A stretch of DNA of 64,000 nt from Rotaria socialis (lineage: Eukaryota; Rotifera; Eurotatoria; Philodinida; Philodinidae), in assembly GCA_905331475.1 (NCBI GenBank), contig CAJNYU010000027.1, positions 1 to 64,000 on the forward strand, in the 5' to 3' direction. Numbering within the stretch: position 1 is the first letter of the stretch; each line of letters starts with the position of its first letter. Below, piece by piece: positions 25,645 through 36,792 of this stretch. The translations under genes and the position numbers were made by a program. The notes under the pieces are model-generated. The model was not told where the DNA came from and ran no database searches. It saw nothing but the letters and a program-made list of their open reading frames with translations.

Positions 25645-25860
25645 TCAAAATCTTGACGTCAGTTCAGATGTACGAACCCCTCGAGGTAATGTTTGAAGTC
25701 TAAATGATGGTCTAGGACTATACCCCGGCATAGGTGGTAGAGACCGTCTCGGTGGAACAGGAACTGTATGTTTTGAAAAACCAATTATCTCCCAGAAATC
25801 GTCAGCCGATATCGTCATTACGAAACAAGCGCTCATGAAAATTACAATCATTACGTGCAT
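25645..25860 (-). CDS. small secreted proline-rich peptide, copy B (3'-deleted)
   Basis: 71 residues; start at 25860 with signal peptide MHVMIVIFMSACFVMTISA and mature part DDFWEIIGFSKHTVPVPPRR and onward, clearly paralogous to the copy at 12874-13152. After LPRGVRTS the two diverge. Roughly 165 bp present in copy A, covering the C-terminal third, is missing here, and the frame runs into former downstream sequence and stops. The signal peptide and Pro/Arg core are kept, so the product may still work. Confidence 0.55.
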   Translation of the reverse strand: MHVMIVIFMSACFVMTISADDFWEIIGFSKHTVPVPPRRSLPPMPGYSPRPSFRLQTLPRGVRTSELTSRF

Positions 25861-26748
25861 AATGCAACGAAAACTGAGGGAACTTAAAATGCGATAAAAT
25901 CACAGTAATTTAAATCTTTTTCGATAGCTGAATTTAATTATGCAAAACATTTGCACACACGTCGCTTGCTTCTGGTATGTTGTGCACTACGAGAACTGTA
26001 TACTGATGAGCATACTGTATAATCGATAGATTATGTGCTAGCCATAGTAGATATGACAATTATTTAAAACGGAAAATGTCAATCATTATTAAATGCCACA
26101 ACCAGGAGAAATGCTGCATCACTCACACTATGTAATAATTGATTCATATACATTCATAAAAAATAAGTTCGTACTAGATGTATGCGTGTAGATCAGGGTT
26201 AACACAAGAATCACTCAAAATGATTTCAATACTTTGCTGTGAAGATATGTGAGTGTATATGGCTCAGTCAGACTCAACGTTTTTAGTCCGCTGTATGAGC
26301 GCCGTTGATGACGACAAAATGTTTCATGCTCTATCGAATTTATCAATACTACCGTCTTGCCAATTATTGCACATTCATGCGTATTCAACAGCTTCCTTCA
26401 TGGATTGTGTCAATTAAAAAAAGCATACTCATTCATCAGTGCCCCAAAATGAAGCCAATTCAATTTACCTAAGTACTACACTAAGATGAATGCTATAGCT
26501 TGCATAAAACTCGCTTTCTTCACGTTCAAAGTCGCCGAAACAGACATTCGTTACCTTTTTTTTATTGAAATTCAGTATGCATATAATCATAATTTATACA
26601 TTCTGAATTCATCACAACTGAATAGAGACGGTTATTTACACACGAAAAACAGGAATTAATCACTGAATACCTAGAATGTTCTCGTCATGTATCGACATCG
26701 TCAATTCTGCATAAATACCTATAGAATCATTCGTCAGCTAATGCCAAA
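25861..26748. promoter_or_regulatory. divergent promoter region, unit B
   Basis: Intergenic stretch shared by the proline-rich gene (-) and the coiled-coil gene (+). Virtually identical to 13153-14040. TATA-like ATAAATA at 26711-26717, 32 bp before the ATG at 26749. Confidence 0.5.
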
Positions 26749-28401
26749 ATGAATTTCTTGATTGTTTTTGCTTTGATAGTTATTGATCAAGTGGTAAAAG
26801 GGCAAGATGTGAACTGGTACAAATCAGAAATGAACTATCATGTGATTCCTCCTTATAATCTAGCCTACTCATTGCTTCAAACAGAAATTATTGATACTCT
26901 GTTGAAAGCACCTAATACAAGTATCCCAGAAAAATTAATACGAACTCTCAACTGTGGAGTTCTTGCATTGAGAGGTAATTTGAGTCTTGCTCTTGACAAA
27001 AGTAATACGATACGTGGAGTCGTCGACGAAACCGTAATGCAGTTGGTTGTTGTCATAGCCGAATGGGAAAAAAAGATTAAACAGAGTCAGAAAGATCTCA
27101 GTGATCTGTATGCGCAGGTAACATCTGTTCAAAAGCAAGTAGCTATCGCAGAACAAGGTGTGAAAGATAAACAAGCTGGTGTCAACTCGGCAAACGACGC
27201 TGTACGAGATGCGGAACGAGCCATGGAAGACGCAGTGAATTGTCAACGACGACGCCGGCGTCGAAAACGATTATTTTTTAATCCATCGGCAAGTATACCG
27301 ATTTTCTCAAATGACTAAAATATCTCAGATCTATTCTTTAAATAGGGTTTTTTACAGCCATTCTGTTCGGTGTTTGGGCAGAAGGGAATCGAAAATGCAA
27401 TGAAACGACAGTTGGATGCTGACAAACAACTAGAAAGTGCCAAAAATCAGCTTGATACTTACGAAAATACACTGCACGATTTGCGAGCTCAACAAGAAGA
27501 ATTGAAATCACAAGTGACCGATGGCACTGCCGAACTTACCACACTCAATTCCACCTTATCTGAATTTAAAACTCAGCAAAAGACGATTGTGCATATTAGT
27601 GAACAACTCAAGAAAGTTACGTTTCATATTGCAACGATTTTCAGCACTTCAACAAGTGAGAGACTTAAGTCGAAAGCATTTATCGACTTTTTGTTTTGAT
27701 ATGGCTGCGTTTTAGTAGTGAAGCACGTAGCCTATCTCAAATATACGTAGATTTGTTGATATGCTAATACTATCCAAGAGAATTTTATGACTAATACTTC
27801 ATGTTACTAATCAGTAACTAGTCCCAATCTTATTTCAACAGTAATTTCCAGTCGGTTCAGTTTGATAGCAATTCAAATTTATACCAATCCTCACTGTTCT
27901 GGACATGATAGTGTCATACACGTATTTTTCATGCGGTAATATGTAAATTAAAACTGAACACTGACTAATTCCTTTGCTGACTGTACACTAAATGTTGGTT
28001 GTAAACATCATTGAATTCGCGACGAAGTTTGTTTCATTCTTCTGGATAGTAGAATAAGTTTTGAATTGCATTTCATATTAGCTATAAAGAACATTTATAC
28101 AACTATGAATTTATGAGGAACTTACGATCTTTTGATTCAACTTTTCTAATAGGAATATAATGACGATCATCTTTTTTTAGTATTAAACGATGTTATTGAA
28201 CGGCTGCTTGATTTTGAACTACTCATCACTCCTTTGAATGCTATACATAAAAATATGTTGGATAATGAAATCGTCTCAAATGTCGCCACCACAACTACCA
28301 TTTCTGCTGCGGTAATCACTCAAATTCGAATAAATATTGATAAACTAGTTATCAAATTGCCGAACATGCCGTTCAACGTGAATGGAACAAAATCTTGCTA
28401 G
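26749..28401 (+). CDS. secreted long coiled-coil (alpha-helical) protein
   Basis: Probable exons 26749-27234, 27358-27655 and 28181-28401, about 334 residues. Signal peptide MNFLIVFALIVIDQVVKGQ. Two heptad-rich segments follow: KIKQSQKDLSDLYAQVTSVQ and onward in exon 1, and a second in exon 2 starting near GIENAMKRQLDADKQLE. The third exon is helical and ends with a Cys. The exon 2-3 junction (GTGAGA donor, TTTTTTTAG acceptor, phase 1) is convincing. The exon 1-2 junction is not settled: GCA|GTGAAT keeps the frame, but it removes a run of basic codons (QRRRRRRKR) at 27241-27270. An AATAAA signal lies at 28446-28451. No family is recognised. A secreted helical bundle next to MACPF genes recalls helical pore-forming proteins, but that is only architectural. 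This is the only full copy of three. Confidence 0.6.
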
Positions 28402-31400
28402 CTCTCTTGATATTCATAAATACTATATGCTTATTTAATTCATTCAATAAATATTCTATCATGCTTTAGTATATATTTGCTTTTCATGCTCTAAATTGTA
28501 GAATACTGTGACTTTCAAAAGCGAAGTTCACCAATTGTTAAGTTTTAACTCATGTCTATTTTGAGGGATAGATATAGCAGAAAATTATCTTCATCTGTAT
28601 ACTCGTCTTCAGTAGTTGTTTCATAATCTGTATTGGATATTTGACAGGCTAAAATTCTATGTACTAGCACCTTGATAAAGAGCTAATTGTAGTGATTAAT
28701 TGTTATTGTTCGAGAAGTGGAATGAAAGACCTTTTTATTTCACATAGACGCCTTCTATCCATAATATTAATTTAGCGATAGTAATCAGTTCTTATTTTCG
28801 TTGCCAAAAAGTACTGATTCCACTACCTGATTTCTGAATACCGCTGATATTGAAACTCACTTGATATTGATGAACATTACTTGACGTTTACTGTTGCCAT
28901 AAACAAAGTCTTGCGATGAATTACCGTCGTCGTATATCACAGTAAACGATCGGATTCAATGGCAGCAATCGGTAAAAAAAATGATTTCGGTTTTTCAATC
29001 TTACGCGTTCATAAGCGAGGACTCACGGCAATTAGCTGTTTTCTTGGAGTATTGCAGCATTTGTTTAATGCAAACAAGGGTTAAGATTGGTCCATGCCAA
29101 CACAACAACATTGATACTTATTCAAAAGCAAAGACTCAATACCCAATAAATATCTGCTAGATCCATTATTATTTCTATGATTTTTTCGAGACATTTATGG
29201 TAGATCTCAAGGATTTTTGTGATTTTTTATCCTCTATCGAAAAGGTGTAGCAGGTATCCTCAGATACAATCATTGAGAAAACATCCACGCAGTATATTTT
29301 CGTTGGAAAATCCGAAAGCAGGATTTTCTTTAAATTCACCTCATTTGTGTGAGAACCGAAGACATGTTGTGTCCCACTATTTCCATGAAATGAATCATAA
29401 TTTCGCGAGATTCCTTTTCAGCGTATCCCATTTCCTACGCAATGTGTTGCTCATTATTTGTTCCCTACGCGAAGGTCAGTCCTAATCTTATGTCTTTCAA
29501 AACCTGTTTTCCATGAAAAGCTGGAGTTGATCAGAAAATAATTTTTGCACTAAAACACGCATTTTTATTTTTCATTACAATAAAATCTACTAAAAGTAGT
29601 ACATTACAAATCGCACTGCCAGCTACATGGATACTTAGCAAAAAACACAGTCGAGCTGCTACTCCTTCAGCTATGGTGGTTACTGATCACGAGAACATTA
29701 CTTCGAAATATATAGAAGCAGCATTTTACTGATGTTTCCGTTTCTTTTTTGCTATTTTTTAAGCATCCTACTGCTACTAAATCTACTGCATATCGAACAA
29801 TGTGTATTTTGTAATCCCCTCCATCGCTGCTCCACATAATCTATTGTCTTGATTGACTTCTATTTAGTTAGTTTTCTCCACAATTCTATTCATGTATTTC
29901 ATTTTTTTATATTTTTCCCGATTCGTTTTATGTGTACAAGCGCAAAAAATAGGGTTTAGTTATTTGATTGTGCTCACCGCCGGTCGTAGGCACCAAACAA
30001 TAATTCTAATGGTTTCCTCAGAAACTGATTTTTACAATAACTCTTGGATCCATTTGTTCTTTCTCCGATTTCTATTGATCCCTGTTATATGGTGCAGCAG
30101 AAATCAACGAATAGGTTATTATTGATACCCTCCATCGATCGTATGCATCAAAAATGCTTTTCGAAGCTTTCGTACAAAGGTGATTTTGCAGGGATTTTGT
30201 TTGATGCCAGGCTGATTTCTGGAGGCTTTCACTTGTAGTGACTTTTGTTCGTTCGGTATAGTAAACTATGTATTTGATGTCGATTATGATTCAGTGTAAT
30301 ATTGTGGAAATACGATTGCGTTGCTGGGTTGGATATGGTCGATAACAGTGGGCTACGATATGTTTACGGCGGTATAAGGCACAGTGGCTGGTCGTATCTT
30401 TTATGTTTTACTGCCGCGTCGTGGCGGAGTTTCATTTGTAAACGATCATAGTGGCACGCTATATACGGTACGGCGCTTTCCGGCCCGTATAAATCGTAAA
30501 TTCGACGTATGCCACCGATTACGTCATCGTAAACGATCATTTACGACCCTATCGGTTAGGCATAATGCTCGACTTGGGCATCGCTATATGGAGAAATAGG
30601 AGAGCAATAAGAGGAAAAGTCAGGATTAAACTAAGTACAGCGCTACAGTCCAAGGACAAAAGCATGTTAGCGCAGCCCCTTTGGGGCTAAAATGTGGAAC
30701 TCACATATATCTCTTAGACTTACTAAAATAGTTTAAAAGAGTACATGTAAAAGATCTACCCTGATTTCCAAAACCTGTAATTAGGTCATTACTTATTTGC
30801 TCATACCTGTAATGGAGTATTAATTGTTAGCTGATATCTTTAGCAATGACAGATACTAGTTTCTATGGTCTGTAATGGCACCCTAAGCTAGTTACTATGG
30901 TCTGTAATGGCACCCTAAGCTAGTTACTGTGGTCTGTAATGGACAAGCGTTGCTTTTTTCGTGTAGTCTGTAATTAAAAAAGGATGAAATAGGAGCCTAA
31001 TTATTCAAGCTCCTAATTAGCACAATTTTAAGCTCGCTAATGTCTGTAATGGAGGGGGGAGCCGCAAAAATCTCGCTTTTAAACTTACACCCACCATTTT
31101 CTTCGAAAATATAATTATGTAAGTTCCACAAAATATGAAGTAAGAATAGAATGGATGATATGGTTGAGCAAAGAATTCAGGGGCATAATAACAATAAAAA
31201 CCTATATAAGGACACAATAAGTGATCTCATGGATTGTTACAGTATGTAGAATTACAAGAAAATATCATTACTTTTAAATAGGTGATTCGTAACTGCAGTG
31301 CGGCTTCTGTAATGTTATTGTACCACGGTTAAATCGTGGCAAATCGATACATAATTAAATATATGTATGCATATAGAAATGAATATTAAAAGTAGAATTA

Positions 31401-31593
31401 TCGAAGGTGACAAGAACTGAAAGTTAGCTAAAAGTTTATTAAACAAAAATATCAAGAGATTAGTAGCAAGAAACAAATATTCAGATAGATATCAAAAGTT
31501 ACTGGCAAGCACCTAAATGAGATCGGAAGGCGATCTAAGCAAAATGTAAATCGTTAGAGGAAAAGTGATGAATAATACATGATCAATTATATA
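28402..31593. other. spacer between units B and C
   Basis: Unit-B homology with unit C (about 40724-41000) ends near 28865. Beyond that no gene is supported. At about 30300-30600 there is a GC-richer island with repeated GTAAACGATCAT and a TCGTAAA/TTTACGA hairpin. At 30760-31315 lies the CTGTAAT repeat array listed separately. Unit C begins near 31375. Confidence 0.45.
30771..31315 (+). repeat. CTGTAAT-containing short repeat array
   Basis: Two full copies and a partial copy of a 32-bp unit lie at 30856-30887, 30888-30919 and 30920-30942 (ctagttact-tggtctgtaatgg followed by caccctaag). The core CTGTAAT, usually followed by GG or TA, recurs about eight times between 30774 and 31312 at irregular spacing, suggesting a decayed tandem array. 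Confidence 0.6.
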
Positions 31594-34500
31594 CTATCCA
31601 TTGAGTTCAGCAAGCATGGGATGTTTCCCATGATCCAATAAGTAGTTTATTGTGCGTCGCAAATGAGCTTGAACGAGCGGATAGCGATAAAATAGATTGG
31701 ACAAAGGAGCAATTGTTCGATTGACAACTACTGGAGATAAAAGAGCATTGCCCAACCAAGATCTAGAACAAACAAGAGAATAAATTATCTCATTACCCAA
31801 TAATCAAAAAATTGCATCTTTTCTGTCGTAGCCATCGATACTTTTTACGACGTGTTGCATATATGTTTCAGTCAATTAAGACTAGCACGGATGCATTTAT
31901 TCTGGTGCTGAGCGGCACGCGGTTTCATTGTTTATGTCAACTTCTATAACAATGATCTGTACAATGTAGATATGTTGCTCATGGATAATAGATACTTTCA
32001 TGCATAATGATTTTACCAGTTTATTTTCGTTAAATTATCCAACCTCTTCCAAATGAACGTCGGAATGGTCATTCCTTAAAACTAAGAAACATCAAGATCG
32101 TTACGTAGCTCAGCTTGTTCTTTTTACTCTATGTATTTTTACATAGAATTCGTCTCTGTCGCATTGATTCTTTTTTCACAAAAAGAATTCATGATCAGGC
32201 TACGCCCGATGAGTAAATTTCTACTGAATCTCTCACATAAAATCGATTTTAAATTGTTTACGTTTCAGCATCTAACGATTACGTGCATAGATTTGAAAAA
32301 AGTAATAGCATTGATTCATTTATTTCGATCAAATAGGTGCACAAAATGATAACTAAAACTTAAAACACTTGTACCAAGCCAGTTCGTCAAATGTTTACTT
32401 TTAGAATGTAATTTGATGAAAATTTAAGATTTATATATTATCTGTTTTCACCTATTTGATTGAAGCTAATTAGTTTGTAAGATTCATGTCTTATTTAGAT
32501 CAAATATGGCAGAAACAGCTACACCTGAGTGACTTTTATAACTTCGTGATAATTTTAGTAATTACATACTATACATCAGTAGGGAAATTTATCTACTTAC
32601 TGCCATTCGGTTTTACCAGGCACCTGTGGTACGGGTGGGCGATATTCGACAAAACTTTCCGATGTTTTTCGGAATGATTCAGTGATACTTTGCTCAAGTT
32701 GACGACTGTAGTCAGTTGAATATGAAGAGGCGAAGAAATAATGACCCATTTTTGAGACTTGAGACATAGTTTCTTGATATAACGATGACGTTGCATAAGC
32801 ATCGCTTATTACAGTGAAGATGTGAGCAGTGGCACCAACGATCACATGTGTCACATAATGAGTACCAAATGTATCTAAGAACATATTGTAAAGGGTTTGC
32901 TCTGCTTCAGTTCGCGGAGTATGCGGTTCATTAATAATAGCCATCATACTTTCATTGAACATAGAATCGAATCTGCAAATGTAGAAAATAATAAATCCGA
33001 AAAATTGCCAGTTTTCGATGAGTGAAAGTTGCAACATATTCGCATTCTATCTAGCATAAGTGCGTTGATTAGGACAATGATGTCATCGTTCTAGCTCACT
33101 ATCGCGCTCAATCATGAGTATGCAATAGTTTTTTTTGTGGATAACTATGCGCATAAAAAGTTTTACAAGTTAGAACAGCAAAGCATCAATGCCGAGAAGT
33201 TCCCTAAAAATTGACAGAATAAATTGCTGTCGATTTACTTAGCTGACTTCTTCAATAACGAATGTAAGAAACATACATAATAATTCTATCTTCAACTTAG
33301 AGAGATAAATATGAATAGCTCAAAGATATTTTTTATTTATATGTGCATTAGACTAAAGAAATAAAAACAGTGTGACTTTTTAAATAGATTATCTGAAAAC
33401 CCTTTGCACAAGTATTCATCTTACAGCCCATAATAACAACCGAGCGATTGAATTTTTGCAAAAACCTAAGCACAGGGGTACTTTTTAACTATAGAAACAT
33501 TTTTACTTATGTTCATAACTGTTTCTGTTCATTAAAATACAGTAGAATTATTCTATTAAGCGGATATGTATGAGTAGACAGCTAATATCTTGTACTAAAT
33601 CTCTGCCGTGCCAAGTGTTACTATCGAAAAAAGATGCAAACATTGAGTCATGATAATTTGTTATATTTCTTTTGTCGTTTCTTATCACTTATATAACATC
33701 TATCGTAGTAGCAAAAAATGCAATGAAGTTGGCTTATTGCGAGACGGAGAATCCAGCTATAATTAGGATGAAATTTCTACCGGTAGAACCAAAGTGACAA
33801 GCAATTTATAGAATTCGACAGCGAAGAGAATTTTTTCAATGTAATATTTAAGCAATCACAGTATATGTTAAACATAGTGAAGGTCTTGTACGGATTTTGG
33901 AAATTCAAGGAAAATATGAGAAAACTCTGTACTTAATATTACAGGGTGTTCAGTTTATTTTGAAACAATTTTCGTGGACTTATTCTTCCTCAGTAACTGA
34001 TTCGGCTCTCATGAATCTCATATCAATGTATCCTATAAAGACTGTACATGTTGCCCTAATAGGCAGATTTTGTATAGAAGGATGTTTTCTGATAAAATAC
34101 TGGACTAACTTTGAAGAGGTTATTTTCAAATTTTTTAAAATAAGCATTTCCTATTTTTCCTCCATACTATCGTCTTTTGACCGCAGACATATATCACAGG
34201 CACATCCACTATTGCTGCATCTATGGTAAAAGTTTCAGCAATAAAGAACGAGAATTCATAGAGAAACCAGCAAGTGTTTCAAATATATAGCTGAAGCTAA
34301 ACATATTGCAAGGGTTATCCTATTACCATTTCTGATTTAATTTAAAGTCTGAAACAGTAGTTAATTGTATTTTAGAACTACTTACACGTGAGAATATCTC
34401 AGGTATCAATGACCATCATGTAAAGCGTTGAATTAAACCAGAAATAGTAGCAGGATAAGCCTTGCAATGTGTTTCACTTCAACTATATATTTGAAACACT

Positions 34501-36792
34501 TGCTGATTTCTCTACGAATTGTCGCTCTTTATTGCTGAAATTTTTAGCATAGATGCGGTAATAGTGGATGTACCTGTGACATATGTCTCAGGTCAAAAGA
34601 CGATAATATGGAGAAATAATCGAAAAGTTCATTTCTGGTGGTACCAGCAAATATGCTTGTTCTCAAAAATATTAAAATATATCTTTTTAAAACTATCCAG
34701 TGCTTTATCAGAAAACATCCTTCTATGCAAAATCTGCCTATTAGGGGAACATGTACAGTCTTTATAGGATACATTGATATGAGATTCACAAGAGCCGAAT
34801 CAGTTACTGAGGAAGAATTAGTTCACGAAAATCGTTTCAAAATAAACTGACCGCTCTGTAGATGACGGAAAACTGAACAGTTATAATTGCTAAATTTTCT
34901 ATACACCTTGAAGTACGTTGAAGCAAGGAGTTTTCACATTTTACCTCTTCGAGACATCTCATCCTATGCATTAAAGCTCATAATGAGAAAAAAACTGCCA
35001 TGTCAGAAATATTCTGCCTATGAAACATGAAAATTATTGACATTTTTTGTACCAAACTGACAAAACTAAGATGAATGTTCTCGACGTAGATTTTCACTGT
35101 CATCAACTAGCAGGCTTTACCAAATCCATGATGCAGTTGAAATAGATGTTCGAGTAATTTCTGTAATAATGCATGGGTGATATGAATCATGCCGATCCGT
35201 GATACAGCCCAACCGATTTACACGGATACTAGTCAGAAAATAGTTCTATGATTTGCAACACTTCTGCATTATATAAGCAGCATAGACCTCTTTGTGTAGT
35301 CGAAGGTGTGCTAACTTATAATAGGGGCTGATGTCACGGTTTTAATGTATATTGTGTAGATAAATGTAGACGCATATCGTATATTTATGGTCTTTTTGGT
35401 CCGTAGGTACATTCAAATTTTCTTATGAAACTCTGATTCAATATATTGCAACGAAGTTCAACCATAGGTTGGCGCTATTTTAAAAGATATGTAGAGTGTA
35501 ACTTCGAGAATACTGGAAAGTGTTGTTTCCCCTAATTAAAACCTTCCACAGACGCTTTCAGCGTATGTCTTTCTGTGTTGATTGTGTTTAGATGCTCTTT
35601 CTGATTGCAAGATTTCTATTCGCTTCCAAAAAGTCGATCGTTTCGTGATGAGCCAAACATATTCGCTTTTTTCGCTGTTCTCATTGCCACACAACACGAA
35701 ATATTCTTATTTCTCAAAGATATGTGTCGGAAAACTTTTGCTACGTTTGTAACTTCTAGAACTATCAATCGAGCGAAAGAATGCCTCAAGCAAAAGTTTC
35801 ATTGTTAAGAAATTTCAATTCTTTTTATTTAGGAACAGCGTGAATGCGTTGAATTCTCGACAGTTAACTCATTTATTATAACAATCTTACGTGGTACAGA
35901 TATTCACGAATTCTTAAAACTCTGAATAGTACTTGTTGATTGTATATTTTTGCTCTAGCGATAATATATATATTAATGTTTTGCAACGTTTTCGAAGTTA
36001 TAATTGATTCGAATCATGATTTTAACACGAATTCATATCAACGAATAGTAATGATATTTGCTAGAGGAGTATCATCATTTGAGATTTTTTTGTCTCTGAT
36101 TGGAATAATACTTTTGTAAACCATACAAATTATTTTAGAAAATTAAATTCAGAGTTAACCTAGTGCACGATTAGAGCCCACCCAATTAGTTCATCCAAAC
36201 GTTAAAAACCAAACATAACTTACTTGAGAAAGAAAGGTGGCCCCAATTGAATAGAATAAAGGCCCCACCAAGAAGTTGATGTAGCAACCGCTTTGGACTG
36301 TTTATTAATGGCCTCCTCTATTTTTCGTAAGGTATCATGACGGCTAGTACTTCCGCCAACTATGAAAGCAGACCACGTCGAGGTGCTTCTTGTCGATCGG
36401 AAATAACTGCGTAACAAACAAAGACAAGATTTTGATTATTAGGATACTCCAAGAAGAGATAATATATACTTTGAATAGAAGTGTTTATAGTCATATGACA
36501 AATCCTCACAATTGATATCACGACGCGTATTGACAATGTTCACTTGTACACTTTGTGGAGTATTGAAAACACGTTCTCGTCCGAGCACAGAAACTTTGAA
36601 TCGATTTCTAGTGTTGCTCATATCAAATATTCGAAATCGGGATTGAGATTCTGCTCGCGAGACCATATTCATCATGTCGAATCCTGACTCAATCTCGTCG
36701 AGACCAGGTAGATGATCGGAACTGATCAAGGATGTCGATTGCCCATCCATCATTGTTATAATGATGGCAAGGATTACGAGAGAGAAAATCAT
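31594..36792 (-). CDS. MACPF/perforin-like secreted protein, copy C
   Basis: Four exons: 36792-36470, 36406-36224, 32972-32601 and 31762-31594 (323, 183, 372, 169 nt); 348 residues. Signal peptide MIFSLVILAIIITMMDG. MACPF signature FGTHYVTHVIVGATAH; closing motif PVVVNRTIAPLSNLF. Exon 1 has a one-codon deletion relative to A and B and many substitutions, while exon 2 is nearly identical to theirs. Intron 2 (3.25 kb) carries a 917-bp foldback transposon (33942-34858). Open reading frame and intact splice sites argue that the copy is functional despite decay of its neighbours in this unit. Confidence 0.82.
33942..34858. mobile_element. 917-bp foldback DNA transposon, TA target
   Basis: The element is almost entirely one palindrome. 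The left arm from 33942 (CAGGGTGTTCAGTTTATTTT) is matched in inverse at the right end (CAGAGCGGTCAGTTTATTTT read from 34858). Arms of roughly 400 bp or more continue inward to about 34345 and 34425. It is flanked by TA on both sides (33940-33941, 34859-34860). Unit A has the empty site near 8894 (ctttccattacat). Frames inside the arms mirror each other and are not genes. TA duplication suggests Tc1/mariner-type mobilisation. Confidence 0.8.

Noticed and set aside
30384..30599. 71-codon frame rich in Arg (MAGRIFYVLLPRRGG start)
   Set aside because: A GC-rich patch without domain, conservation or splice evidence; listed only as a compositional oddity.
33897..34229. 110-codon plus-strand frame and its mirror at 34544-34789 (-)
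   Set aside because: Both are the two arms of the palindromic transposon read on opposite strands, not genes.
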